From: Bradyrhizobium sp. 199
GTDB lineage: Bacteria > Pseudomonadota > Alphaproteobacteria > Rhizobiales > Xanthobacteraceae
Assembly: GCF_023073355.1 (NCBI RefSeq)
Contig: NZ_JADPJI010000002.1
Span: forward strand, 62,001-126,000
DNA: 64,000 nucleotides
Direction: 5' to 3'
A program made the position numbers and the translations under genes. Of this stretch, positions 41,006-49,699 are shown piece by piece (positions within the stretch are counted from its first letter, which is position 1; the number at the start of each line of letters is the position of its first letter). A model generated the notes under the pieces. The model saw only the letters and a list, made by a program, of their open reading frames with translations. It had not been told where the DNA came from and ran no database searches.

Positions 41006-42199
41006 TCACGCCGCCTTCTGTCCGCTCCCCGCATCGAGCCCGGCATAGACCCCGCGCTCGAAGCCGGCGAATGCTTCGAGGCATTTCGCGTCGGCGAACG
41101 GCAGCAACTGCATCAGGATCACGCCGGTGACGTCGCGGGCCGGGTCGATCCAGTAGTAGGTGTTGGCGAGGCCCGCCCAGGCGAGGCTGCCCGCGCTGCG
41201 CCCTTCCGCGGTCTTGGCGGTGTTGATCATGAAGCTGAGGCCCCATTTCTTCACCTGGTCCGGATAGAGGTCGACGTCGTTGGTGTACATCGGCGCCGCC
41301 GTGGTCATCTTGCCCATGGCGAGATCGCCGATATGGTTCTGTCCCATCATCGCGACGGTCTCGGCCCTCAATACCTGGTTGCCGTTGCCGCGGCCCTTGT
41401 TCAGGATCATCCGGGTGAACTTGATGTAGTCGGCCGTGGTCGCGTAGAGGCCGCCGCCGCCCATGTGGAATTCCGGCTCCTGCTCGAGCTCGAACGGGAT
41501 CGATGCGAGCTGGCCGTCCTCGCCGCGCGCATGCATGCCGACGAGGCGCTTGCGCATGTCGTCGGTGATCTTGAAAGCGGTATCGCTCATGCCGAGCGGG
41601 TTGAAGAGATTGTCCCGCAGGTAAGCATCGAGCCGCTTGCCGCTGACCGCTTCCACCGCCTTGCCGACGAAGTCGATATTGGTGCCGTATTCCCAGCGCG
41701 TGCCGGGATCGGTCATAACAGGCGTCTTCAGTGCCGCGTTCTGGCAGGTGGTGATGGCGGGAATGCCGTTCTTGTCGAGATAGACCGCGAGATCGCCGTT
41801 CCACATGTTGTAGCAGAAGCCTGCCGTGTGGGTCATGAGCTGGCGCAGCGTGATCGGGCGCTTGGCCGGCCGCAGCTTCGCCTCGCCCTTGGCATCGAAG
41901 CCTTCGAGCACCTGCGGGTTGGCCAGATCGGGCAACACCTCACCGATCGGCGCATCCAGCGACAGCTTGCCCTGCTCGACCAGCTGCATCGCGCCCGCCG
42001 AGGTCACCGCCTTCGTCATCGAGGCGATCCAGAACACGCTGTCCGCCGTCATCGCATCGGGCTTGGACAGGTCGCGCTTGCCGAACGCACCCTGATAGAG
42101 CACGTCGTTACCGCTGGCGGCGATCGCGACGACGCCGGGGATTTCCTTGGTGTCGCTCTTCTGGCGCAGGATCTCGTCGATCTCGGCTTTGCTTTGCAT
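41006..42199 (-). CDS. Serine hydrolase, class C beta-lactamase/esterase family
   Basis: A 397-residue protein of the beta-lactamase-fold serine hydrolases (EstB/DD-peptidase-like). The catalytic SxxK tetrad is Ser60-Met-Thr-Lys63 in WIASMTKAVTSAG. HTAGFCYNMW and YGTNIDFVGKAVE follow, with a candidate Tyr base. There is no signal peptide, so it is likely cytoplasmic; this favours an esterase or amidase rather than a penicillin-hydrolysing role. The start at 42199 has a GGAGGAAACGCC ribosome-binding site. Confidence 0.9.
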   Translation of the reverse strand: MQSKAEIDEILRQKSDTKEIPGVVAIAASGNDVLYQGAFGKRDLSKPDAMTADSVFWIASMTKAVTSAGAMQLVEQGKLSLDAPIGEVLPDLANPQVLEGFDAKGEAKLRPAKRPITLRQLMTHTAGFCYNMWNGDLAVYLDKNGIPAITTCQNAALKTPVMTDPGTRWEYGTNIDFVGKAVEAVSGKRLDAYLRDNLFNPLGMSDTAFKITDDMRKRLVGMHARGEDGQLASIPFELEQEPEFHMGGGGLYATTADYIKFTRMILNKGRGNGNQVLRAETVAMMGQNHIGDLAMGKMTTAAPMYTNDVDLYPDQVKKWGLSFMINTAKTAEGRSAGSLAWAGLANTYYWIDPARDVTGVILMQLLPFADAKCLEAFAGFERGVYAGLDAGSGQKAA

Positions 42200-42543
42200 G
42201 GCGTTTCCTCCGGTTTGATTATTGTTGGAAGTGATCGATTGTCCTCCCGCACGCCCCGCGCGGCAAGCGTGTCCCGGTGCCCGCGTTGGTCGCGATGTCG
42301 TGACTTGACCGGCCGCACCCACCGCAGGACGACAGGACGGCTGAACTGCAGCACCCCGTCACAATCTGCGGTGGATGACACCAGCCCGCCGTGACCTTGG
42401 GTGGGCGCCGGCGATATATTTCGCGTGTTTGAATCACTTGAAACATTTTGTGCCTTGCGGCGTTTCAGCACGCGGCCAATCGGCCAGCGACGTTAAGACT
42501 TGATGCAAATTGGCGGTCGCTGAGCGGCTGCGAGGGGACTCAG
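42200..42543. other. Divergent intergenic region
   Basis: The 344 bases between the hydrolase (minus) and the 106-residue protein gene (plus). I see no gene here. A TATATTTC stretch near 42414-42421 and GAATCACTTGAAAC at 42430-42443 make an A/T-rich island in GC-rich DNA, suggesting promoter sequence; I cannot assign boxes with confidence. Confidence 0.4.
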
Positions 42544-42864
42544 ATGATTTCGACCTGGAGCGAATGGAAGCGCTATCCCCGTCCCGGACGGGGTGAGAAT
42601 TTGGAGGCGCCGATTTCGCCCGGCATCTACGAGGTGCGCATCGCCGGCACCGGCGCGCTCTATTCCTTCGGTGCGGTCGACAATCTGGCGCAAGCCCTGG
42701 CGCTGCTGCCGGTCGGCTCGAAAAGCTGGTTCGGTCGCCGCAACCCCTCCGACGTTCCCGATCTCGAATACCGGACGTGCGCAACGTCGTCCAAGGCCGG
42801 CGCCAAGGCCGCAGCCGAGCGCATGATCGGCCGGCGTGAGACCTATATGAGCGGCGCGGCCTAA
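42544..42864 (+). CDS. Hypothetical protein, 106 residues
   Basis: A small soluble protein that I do not assign to a family. The start at 42544 follows GAGGGGAC. The sequence opens MISTWSEWKRYPRPGRGENL, then has a beta-rich middle (PGIYEVRIAGTGALYSFG) and an AVDNLAQALALLPVGSKSWFGRR helix-turn. It ends in an Ala/Lys-rich helical tail with SKAGAKAAAERMIGRR. The layout (PGIYE-R at the start of a GIY-like strand) is suggestive of a GIY-YIG-type fold, but the YIG partner and catalytic Glu are not clear. No export signal. The ald gene follows 108 bases later. Confidence 0.7.
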   Translation: MISTWSEWKRYPRPGRGENLEAPISPGIYEVRIAGTGALYSFGAVDNLAQALALLPVGSKSWFGRRNPSDVPDLEYRTCATSSKAGAKAAAERMIGRRETYMSGAA

Positions 42865-42972
42865 GGCCGCTCCCAACTTAACCCTCCAGCAGATGTGCGT
42901 TACGGGGCGGTGCATTGGGCGCTGCTTATCCCTATATTCCGGGCCGATCTGATCGCCCCCAGGGAGTACGCC

Positions 42973-44466
42973 ATGACACCGACCGCCGCCGCACGCGCCC
43001 CTCAAGCCACCGCCACTCTGCGCGACCGGTTGAAGGACCCTTCGCTGCTGAAGGAGGCCTGCTACATCGACGGCGCCTGGGTCGGCACGGCGGTTTTCGC
43101 CGTCAACAATCCCGCGACCGGCGTCGAGCTCGCAAAAGTTCCGCAGCTTGGTGCAGATGATACGACCAAGGCGGTCGAGGCCGCCGAGCGCGCATTTCCT
43201 GGCTGGGCCAAGCATACCGCCAAGCAGCGCTCCAACATCCTGCGCAAATGGTTCGAGCTGATCACAGCCAATCGGGAGGATCTCGCGCTGATCCTCACCT
43301 CCGAGCAGGGAAAGCCGCTCACCGAGGCGCTGGGCGAGGTCGATTTCGGTGCCGCCTATATCGAGTTCTTCGCCGAGGAAGCCCGCCGCGTCTATGGCGA
43401 GACCATTCCGACCCAGCGGCCCGACGCGCGTCTGCTCGCCATCAAACAGCCGATCGGCGTTTGCGGCGCGATCACGCCGTGGAATTTTCCGAACTCGATG
43501 ATCACCCGAAAAGTGTCCCCGGCGCTCGCGGCCGGCTGCACCGTGGTGCTGAAGCCCGCCAATGAAACGCCCCTGTCGGCACTGGCGCTGGCCGTGCTTG
43601 CCGAGAGGGCCGGTATCCCCAAGGGCGTGCTCAACATCGTCACCGGTGATGCGTCGCCGATCGGCAAGGTGCTATGCGAGCATCCGGCGGTGCGCTTCGT
43701 CGGCTTCACCGGCTCGACCGCGGTCGGCAAGATCCTCTATCAGCAGGCCTCCGTCGGCGTGAAGCGGCTCGGCCTCGAGCTCGGCGGCAATGCGCCGTTC
43801 GTGGTGTTCGACGACGCCGACATCGACGCCGCGGTCGAAGGCGCCATCGTCTCGAAATACCGCAACATGGGTCAGACCTGCGTCTGCGCCAACCGCCTCT
43901 ACGCCCAGGACAAGATCTACGACGAATTCGTACAGAAGCTGTCGAAGAAGGTCGCCGCGATGAAGATCGGCGACGGCACCGAGAGCGGCGTCACGCAAGG
44001 GCCCTTGATCAACCTGAAGGCGGTCGACAAGGTCGAGCGCCACATTGCGGATGCGGTCAAGCGTGGCGCCAAAATCGTCACCGGCGGCAAGCGCAGCGAG
44101 CTTGGACGCTCGTTCTTCGAGCCGACCGTGCTGGCCGACGTCAAGTCGGACTCGCTGGTGGCGCAGGAGGAAACCTTTGGTCCGCTCGCGCCGGTGATCC
44201 GCTTCAAGGACGAAGCCGACGTCATTGCGATGTGCAACGCCTCGCCGTTCGGCCTCGCCTCGTATTTCTACTCCCGCGATCTCGGCCGCGTCTGGCGCGT
44301 CGCCGAGGCGCTGGAGTCCGGCATGGTTGGCGTCAACACCGGCCTGATCACCACCGAAGTCGCGCCCTTCGGCGGCGTCAAGGAAAGCGGCCTGGGCCGC
44401 GAAGGTTCGCGTCACGGCATGGAAGAATATGTCGAGATCAAATACGTGATGATGGCGGGGGTGTGA
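42973..44466 (+). CDS. gabD: NAD(P)-dependent succinate-semialdehyde dehydrogenase
   Basis: A 497-residue aldehyde dehydrogenase. Catalytic Cys303 is in GQTCVCANR and the general base Glu269 in LGLELGGNAPF; the cofactor motif GFTGSTAVGK and the TPWNFPNSMITRK stretch are typical of GabD. The enzyme oxidises succinate semialdehyde to succinate, the last step of GABA breakdown; no GABA transaminase is beside it. The adjacent second Cys (Cys305) is common in this subgroup. The start at 42973 follows GGGAGTACGCC. Confidence 0.93.
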   Translation: MTPTAAARAPQATATLRDRLKDPSLLKEACYIDGAWVGTAVFAVNNPATGVELAKVPQLGADDTTKAVEAAERAFPGWAKHTAKQRSNILRKWFELITANREDLALILTSEQGKPLTEALGEVDFGAAYIEFFAEEARRVYGETIPTQRPDARLLAIKQPIGVCGAITPWNFPNSMITRKVSPALAAGCTVVLKPANETPLSALALAVLAERAGIPKGVLNIVTGDASPIGKVLCEHPAVRFVGFTGSTAVGKILYQQASVGVKRLGLELGGNAPFVVFDDADIDAAVEGAIVSKYRNMGQTCVCANRLYAQDKIYDEFVQKLSKKVAAMKIGDGTESGVTQGPLINLKAVDKVERHIADAVKRGAKIVTGGKRSELGRSFFEPTVLADVKSDSLVAQEETFGPLAPVIRFKDEADVIAMCNASPFGLASYFYSRDLGRVWRVAEALESGMVGVNTGLITTEVAPFGGVKESGLGREGSRHGMEEYVEIKYVMMAGV

Positions 44467-44485
44467 GCCTCCGCTTATCCCTCCA

Positions 44486-44601
44486 CGTCATTGCGAGCGA
44501 AGCGAATCAATCCAGAATCTTTCCACGAAGACAGTCTGGATTGCTTCGTCGCACCAGCGCAAAATTGCCTGGCAATTTTGTCGCGGGCTCCCCGCAATGA
44601 G
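44486..44601. repeat. Palindromic repeat, family B
   Basis: CGTCATTGCGAGCGAAGCGA...CAATCCAGA...TCTGGATTGCTTCG...CCGCAATGA, with an extra inserted hairpin, AAAATTGCC-TGGCAATTTT (the inner 9-bp arms are perfect). It lies between the convergent gabD and SulP genes. Confidence 0.8.
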
Positions 44602-44616
44602 GAAGCTGCGGCCTGA

Positions 44617-46833
44617 TCATCGCCGCAGCACCGCGATCGTCCTATTCGCAAACGCCAACCGCTCGGCCATGACTGACACGAAAAAGGTCAGGAGCTTGTG
44701 GCTGAGCGCTGGCTCCTCGTCCCTGATCGCGTCGAACTGGCGCGTATTGAGGACGTAGAGCACGCTGTCGACCTCCGCCTGGATCGTCGCACTGCGCGGC
44801 GTGTTCGACACCAGTCCCATCTCGCCGATCGTGGTGTAGCGGCCGAGGCTGCGCACGCGCGTGGTGCGATCCTCCTCGGCGGGGACCATGATGCCCAGGC
44901 GTCCCTCGAGTATGAAGTGCATGGAATCGGCGGGGTCGCCGGCCCTCACGACGACCTCGCCGGCCTCGACCTCGATGCGCTGGCAGCGGTGGATCAGCCT
45001 GTCGGCATCATCCTCGCTGTCAAGGATTCGTGTGAACCAGCCGCGCAGGCTGGCCTCCTCCTGCTCCAGCCCCTGATGCTGCGCGATGATTTCGTTCTCG
45101 CACCATTCCAGCGCGTGATCGAGCTCGGGAACGATGGTGACGCCGTCGCCGACGAAGTCGCTGGAGCGCAGCACCTTCTCCGCCGCGACCGGCAGATGCA
45201 CCAGGATCAGCTCGACGCCGAGGTCATGCGCGCTGCGCTTGATCTGGGCAAAGCTGTAGGCAGCCGACGAATCCACGCCGGTGACGAGCTTGAAGTCGAA
45301 CAGCAGGTAGCGGCATTCCGGGCGCTCCTGCAGCAGCCGCTTGACATGCTGGTAGAGCCGGTTGGCGGAGCCGAAGAACAGGTAGCTCTGAAGATTGAGA
45401 CCCTGAATCTTGCCGCCATGCGCCAGCAGCACCTCCTGGTCGTCGCGCGAGCGATCGAGCGAAGAGCGAAACTCGGCGCCGTCAAAGCTGTACTTGATCG
45501 ACTCGACCCGGGCCGCGCTGAACGCAAACGTCGCGCAGCCGATGATCACGCCGATGAGGATGCCCGGGACGAAGCCCCAGCCGATGATAATGACGATGAT
45601 GGCGACCAGCGAGAGATATTCGAGATTCGACAGCCGCTTGCGCGATTCGATGATCCATTTGTGCAACTGGTCAGCGCCCAGATAGAGCAACAGGCCGCCG
45701 AGCACGAATTTCGGCATGAAGCCGAGCAGCTCGGGCGCGACTGCCAGCATCAGCAGCGACATGGCGGCAACGGTGAGGCCGGAGAGGCGTCCGCGGCCGC
45801 CAGCGCCGAAATTGAGGACCGACCGGCTGACCGAGATGCAGCCGGCATAGCCGCCGAGTGCGCCGGTCAGAATGTTGGCGGCGCCGGTGACGTTCAACTC
45901 GCGCTCCAGATTGGCTTCGCGATGCACGGCGACTTCAACGCCGGTGGTATTGAACAGCGTGCCCGACGCGGCGACGAAAATGACGGCAACGAGGTTGCCG
46001 AGCAAGTCCGGCACCGCTGACCACGGATATCGCGCGAGCTCGTCGATGTGCCATGGCAGCATGAAGGCTGCCTGCGGAGGAGGCCGGAAGGTCCAGCCCA
46101 TGGCACGGGCTTGCTCCAGCGAGATCCCCAAGACCCAGAACGCCACATGAGCGGTGAGCATGCCGCCGATCAGGATGATCGGTAATCCGAACGGGCTACG
46201 CGAGCGGTGCCAGGTCAGATACAGCACCAGCGCCATTGCGCAGGCCGCACCCAGCTCCAACAGCGCGACTCCATTGGCGACGCGCTGGAGCGTCGCGAAC
46301 TCGACGGGGTGATCGGTGATGACCCGGATCGCGCCCATGACGATCACGAATCCGGTGGCACCGAGAAAGCCGCCGACCACCGGGTAAGGCACATAGCGGA
46401 TCGCGCGGCCCATACGCGTCAGGCCCAATCCGCACAGTACGAATCCGGTCAGGATCGTCGACAGACCGAGCGTGATCAGGATGGACGATAGCAGTGGCGC
46501 GGGCAGGTTGGCGGTCTCGATGCGCTCGACCAGCGAGGCCGCCAGGATGCCTGTCATCGCGGCGGTCGAGCTGTCGGGTGCGGCAATTGCGAAAGGCAGG
46601 GAGCTGCCCAATGCGATCACTGCCGCGAGTACGGCGGAGCTGATGAAGGTCGCGGCGATGCCAAACGAAAGATATGGCGACAGCGGGCCAGCGAAGATCA
46701 GCAGCGAATAGGACAGCCCGAAGGTGACGGTAAGGACGCTGGCGGCGCTGCCGCCCAATATATCGTTGAGCGCACGTTTGAGGGACGGATTGAAACGGGG
46801 AGCCGGGCTGAAATTGATCGCTGGATCGGTCAC
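44617..46833 (-). CDS. SulP-family anion transporter with STAS and cyclic-nucleotide-binding domains
   Basis: A 738-residue inner-membrane protein. Residues about 30-440 form the SulP/SLC26 transport core with about 12 membrane segments. A STAS domain follows (about 460-590, KLVTGVDSSAAYSFAQIKR). A C-terminal cyclic-nucleotide-binding domain (about 605-725) has GEVVVRAGDPADSMHFILEG and GEMGLVSNTPRSATIQA, with the conserved phosphate-binding Arg in PRSAT. Substrate may be sulfate, bicarbonate or dicarboxylate; not resolvable. The fusion suggests transport gated by cAMP or cGMP. Confidence 0.92.
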   Translation of the reverse strand: MTDPAINFSPAPRFNPSLKRALNDILGGSAASVLTVTFGLSYSLLIFAGPLSPYLSFGIAATFISSAVLAAVIALGSSLPFAIAAPDSSTAAMTGILAASLVERIETANLPAPLLSSILITLGLSTILTGFVLCGLGLTRMGRAIRYVPYPVVGGFLGATGFVIVMGAIRVITDHPVEFATLQRVANGVALLELGAACAMALVLYLTWHRSRSPFGLPIILIGGMLTAHVAFWVLGISLEQARAMGWTFRPPPQAAFMLPWHIDELARYPWSAVPDLLGNLVAVIFVAASGTLFNTTGVEVAVHREANLERELNVTGAANILTGALGGYAGCISVSRSVLNFGAGGRGRLSGLTVAAMSLLMLAVAPELLGFMPKFVLGGLLLYLGADQLHKWIIESRKRLSNLEYLSLVAIIVIIIGWGFVPGILIGVIIGCATFAFSAARVESIKYSFDGAEFRSSLDRSRDDQEVLLAHGGKIQGLNLQSYLFFGSANRLYQHVKRLLQERPECRYLLFDFKLVTGVDSSAAYSFAQIKRSAHDLGVELILVHLPVAAEKVLRSSDFVGDGVTIVPELDHALEWCENEIIAQHQGLEQEEASLRGWFTRILDSEDDADRLIHRCQRIEVEAGEVVVRAGDPADSMHFILEGRLGIMVPAEEDRTTRVRSLGRYTTIGEMGLVSNTPRSATIQAEVDSVLYVLNTRQFDAIRDEEPALSHKLLTFFVSVMAERLAFANRTIAVLRR

Positions 46834-47017
46834 GCCGGTGCGCTCGCCCTCTGAAAAGTCCCGTTCCAGACGTAGACGACTGCGGGTTTAACGCAACTGG
46901 ATTCTTGTAGCTATTAAGTACCGAGACAGTTTTGGCGATGTCTCGCGATCCGATCGATGGCATTGTGAATGGCCAAACATCCGGAGCGGCGGCTGGGGCA
47001 GGGCACGCCGGCCTCTC

Positions 47018-47056
47018 CACGTCATGGCGAACGCAGCGAAACCATCCAGCATCGTT
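47018..47056. repeat. Partial family B repeat
   Basis: CACGTCATGGCGAACGCAGC...AACCATCCAGCATCG matches one arm of the family B element at 38997 and 44486, with no second arm. It is a decayed half copy between purC and the SulP gene. A separate small inverted repeat, CGAGACA...TGTCTCG, is at 46922-46945. Confidence 0.6.
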
Positions 47057-47075
47057 CCTCGGGGTGGCGACGGAG

Positions 47076-47990
47076 CTAGATCTCCAGCTCTTTCCCCGTC
47101 ACCCGCCGATACGCTTCGAGATAGCGCTTGCTCGTCGCCTCCACCACGCTCGCCGGTAGCGGCGGCGGCGGGGCGTCGCCGTTCCAGCGGCCGGCGCGGC
47201 GCTCGACGTCGAGATAGTCGCGCAGCGGTTGTTTATCGAAGCTCGCCTGCGGCTGGCCTGGCTTGTAGGCACTGGCCGCCCAGAAGCGTGAAGAATCCGG
47301 GGTCATCACCTCGTCGATCAGGATGATGCGGCCGTCCTTGTCACGGCCGAACTCGAACTTGGTGTCGGCGATGATGATGCCCTGCTCGCGCGCCAGCTCC
47401 TCGCCGAGCGTGTAGATTGCGCGCGTCATGCTCTCCAGCGTGTAAGCAACCTCGTCGCCGACGACTTCGCGCATCTTCGCGATGGTGATGTTCTCGTCAT
47501 GGCCGCTCTCGGCCTTGGTCGCCGGGCTGAAGATCGCAGGCTCAAGCTTCTCGCTCTCGACGAGTCCGGCCTTCAGCTTTTCGCCGGCCAGCGTGCCGCT
47601 CGCGGCGTACTCCTTCCAGGCCGAGCCCGAGAGGTATCCGCGGATCACGCACTCGATCGGGAACACGGTGGTGCGCTTGCACAGCATGGCACGGCCGAGA
47701 ATCTCGGCGCGGTGGGGCTGCAACGCCGGCACGGCGGCGAGGATCGCGTCGGTGTCGGCGCTGATCATGTGATGCGGCACCACGCCTTCGAGCTCATTGA
47801 ACCAGAACGCGCTGATTTGCGTCAGCACCGCGCCCTTCATCGGGATCGTCTCGCCCATCACGACATCGAAGGCGCTGATGCGGTCGGTAGTGAGGAGCAG
47901 CAGGCGATCGTCGTCGACAGCGTAGATGTCGCGCACCTTGCCGCGGCCGATTTTGGGGAGCGGCAGGTCGCTGGAGAGCATGGCGGTCAT
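47076..47990 (-). CDS. purC: Phosphoribosylaminoimidazole-succinocarboxamide synthase (SAICAR synthetase)
   Basis: A 304-residue enzyme of de novo purine synthesis that joins aspartate to CAIR using ATP. Conserved stretches: [63 protein letters not shown], and [31 protein letters not shown]. It belongs to the longer class (about 300 residues), unlike the about 237-residue E. coli PurC. The ATG at 47990 is chosen; a TTG seven codons upstream is the alternative. No other pur gene is adjacent. Confidence 0.95.
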   Translation of the reverse strand: MTAMLSSDLPLPKIGRGKVRDIYAVDDDRLLLLTTDRISAFDVVMGETIPMKGAVLTQISAFWFNELEGVVPHHMISADTDAILAAVPALQPHRAEILGRAMLCKRTTVFPIECVIRGYLSGSAWKEYAASGTLAGEKLKAGLVESEKLEPAIFSPATKAESGHDENITIAKMREVVGDEVAYTLESMTRAIYTLGEELAREQGIIIADTKFEFGRDKDGRIILIDEVMTPDSSRFWAASAYKPGQPQASFDKQPLRDYLDVERRAGRWNGDAPPPPLPASVVEATSKRYLEAYRRVTGKELEI

Positions 47991-48081
47991 CGGCAAATCT
48001 TTCGCAGGCAAATCTTTCAGACAAGGCTTTCAGGCAGGACATGCGACCGCGCTGGATGGCGTGGCCGAAGACCGGATTAGC

Positions 48082-48999
48082 CTATTCCGGCAGCGGAATG
48101 AACTCATGTTCCTGCGGAACTGCGGCGAAGCGGCCGGTTTTCCAGTCCTGCTTGGCCTGCTCGATCCGCTCCTTGCTGGAGGAGACGAAATTCCACCAGA
48201 CGTGGCGTGGCCCCTCCAGCGCATCGCCGCCGAGAAACATCATCCGTGTCGCCTTTAGCGCCTTCACCGTAATGCGATCGCCGGGCCGGAAGATCAGGAG
48301 CCGCGGCGCTTCGTAACGCTCGTTGGCGATCTCGACCTCGCCATCGACGATGTAGATCGCGCGCTCCTCGTGATCAGGATCGAGCGGCACGCTGGCGCCC
48401 GCCACCGCCGTGACCTCGGTGTAGAACCAGGGCGACACCATCGTGACCGGCGAGGTGATGCCGAACGAGGAGCCCGCGATCACCCGCGCGGTGAAATCGC
48501 GCTCGGAGATCATCGGCAAATCGCCCGCGCCGTAGTGCTGGAACGAGGGCGCAATCTCTTCCGATCTCGCCGGCAGCGCGATCCAGCTTTGCAGGCCGAG
48601 CATCTTCTGGCCCGAGGCGCGCTGCGCATCAGGCGTGCGCTCGGAATGGGCGATGCCGCGCCCGGCGGTCATCAAATTCATCGCGCCCGGCGCGATCTCC
48701 TGAACATTGCCCTCGCTGTCGCGATGCATGATCGCGCCGTCGAACAGATAGGTGACGGTAGCGAGCCCGATATGGGGATGCGGCCGCACGTCCATGCCCT
48801 TGCCGGAGACGAACTGCACCGGCCCGAAATGGTCGAAAAAGATGAACGGCCCGACCATTTGCCGCTTGCCATGCGGCAGCGCGCGCCGCACCGCGAATCC
48901 GTCGCCGAGATCACGCGTGCGCGGCACGATGACGAGATCGAGCGCATCGCAGGACATGGGATCGCCGAGCACGGGATCGTTCGAGGGCTGCCAGCTCAT
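48082..48999 (-). CDS. Pirin family protein
   Basis: A 305-residue bicupin. The N-terminal pirin domain has the metal-binding set HPHIGLATVTYLFDGAIMHRDSEGN and the later GRGIAHSER; this gives His, His, His and Glu positions typical of pirins. The second cupin (about 180-285) is more divergent. Bacterial pirins are reported as quercetin dioxygenases or redox/metabolic regulators; the function here is unassigned. The ATG at 48999 follows AGGAGTCCACC. Confidence 0.92.
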   Translation of the reverse strand: MSWQPSNDPVLGDPMSCDALDLVIVPRTRDLGDGFAVRRALPHGKRQMVGPFIFFDHFGPVQFVSGKGMDVRPHPHIGLATVTYLFDGAIMHRDSEGNVQEIAPGAMNLMTAGRGIAHSERTPDAQRASGQKMLGLQSWIALPARSEEIAPSFQHYGAGDLPMISERDFTARVIAGSSFGITSPVTMVSPWFYTEVTAVAGASVPLDPDHEERAIYIVDGEVEIANERYEAPRLLIFRPGDRITVKALKATRMMFLGGDALEGPRHVWWNFVSSSKERIEQAKQDWKTGRFAAVPQEHEFIPLPE

Positions 49000-49064
49000 G
49001 GTGGACTCCTGTTTTTTGCGGGTATGATCGTAGCAGAACAATTGTGAGAACGGGAGGAGACCAG

Positions 49065-49637
49065 ATGATTCCGCCGCTCAAGCCCGGCGCCGAGCTGCTC
49101 CAGGTCAAAGGTCCAAGAATCGATACCCAGCGCCTGATCCTGCGCCCATGGCGCGCAGGCGATATCGCTCCGAACGCCGCCATGTTGGCCGATCCCGGCA
49201 CGGCCCGTTTCATCGCGCCGGATGGCAAGCCGATCACCACCGAGATCGGCGGCTGGCGCAACGCAGCCGTGATCTCCGGGCACTGGGCGCTCTATGGCTT
49301 CGGCATGTTCGCGGTCGAGGAAATGTCGAGCGGAAAATATATCGGGCGAGTTGGCCCTTGGTGCCCGCCCGGCTGGCCCGCCTTCGAGGTTGGCTGGGGC
49401 ATTGCCTCGGAATTCCGCGGGAAGGGCTATGCGGTTGAGGCGGCTCGCGCATCGATCGACTGGTCGTTCGACAGCTTCGAAATTGACGAGATCATGCACT
49501 GTATCGAAAGCGAAAACGTGCCGTCGCAAGGCGTGGCGCGCAGCCTGGGTGCGCGGAAGGATCGCGAGATCGATCTGTTCGGCAAGCCCGCCGATGCCTG
49601 GATCACGTCGCGTGCCGCCTGGACCCGGCAAAATTGA
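49065..49637 (+). CDS. GNAT family N-acetyltransferase (RimJ/RimL-like)
   Basis: A 190-residue acetyltransferase of the GNAT_3 type. It has the QRLILRPWRAGD opening and EVGWGIASEFRGKGYAVEAARASIDWSF (acetyl-CoA loop R-G-K-G-Y-A), then ESENVPSQGVARSLG. These are typical of RimJ/RimL-like proteins that modify N termini or small molecules; target unknown. The start at 49065 follows GGGAGGAGACC. It is divergent from the pirin gene. Confidence 0.9.
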   Translation: MIPPLKPGAELLQVKGPRIDTQRLILRPWRAGDIAPNAAMLADPGTARFIAPDGKPITTEIGGWRNAAVISGHWALYGFGMFAVEEMSSGKYIGRVGPWCPPGWPAFEVGWGIASEFRGKGYAVEAARASIDWSFDSFEIDEIMHCIESENVPSQGVARSLGARKDREIDLFGKPADAWITSRAAWTRQN

Positions 49638-49699
49638 AACGGTGCTCGATCTGACTTAAGTTCGCGTAGCGCGCGAATGGGCGCGATTGGGTCGACCTG

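Noticed and set aside
40817..42394. A 525-codon open frame opposite the serine hydrolase
   Set aside because: It starts within a palindromic repeat and mirrors the hydrolase; no ribosome-binding site or domain.
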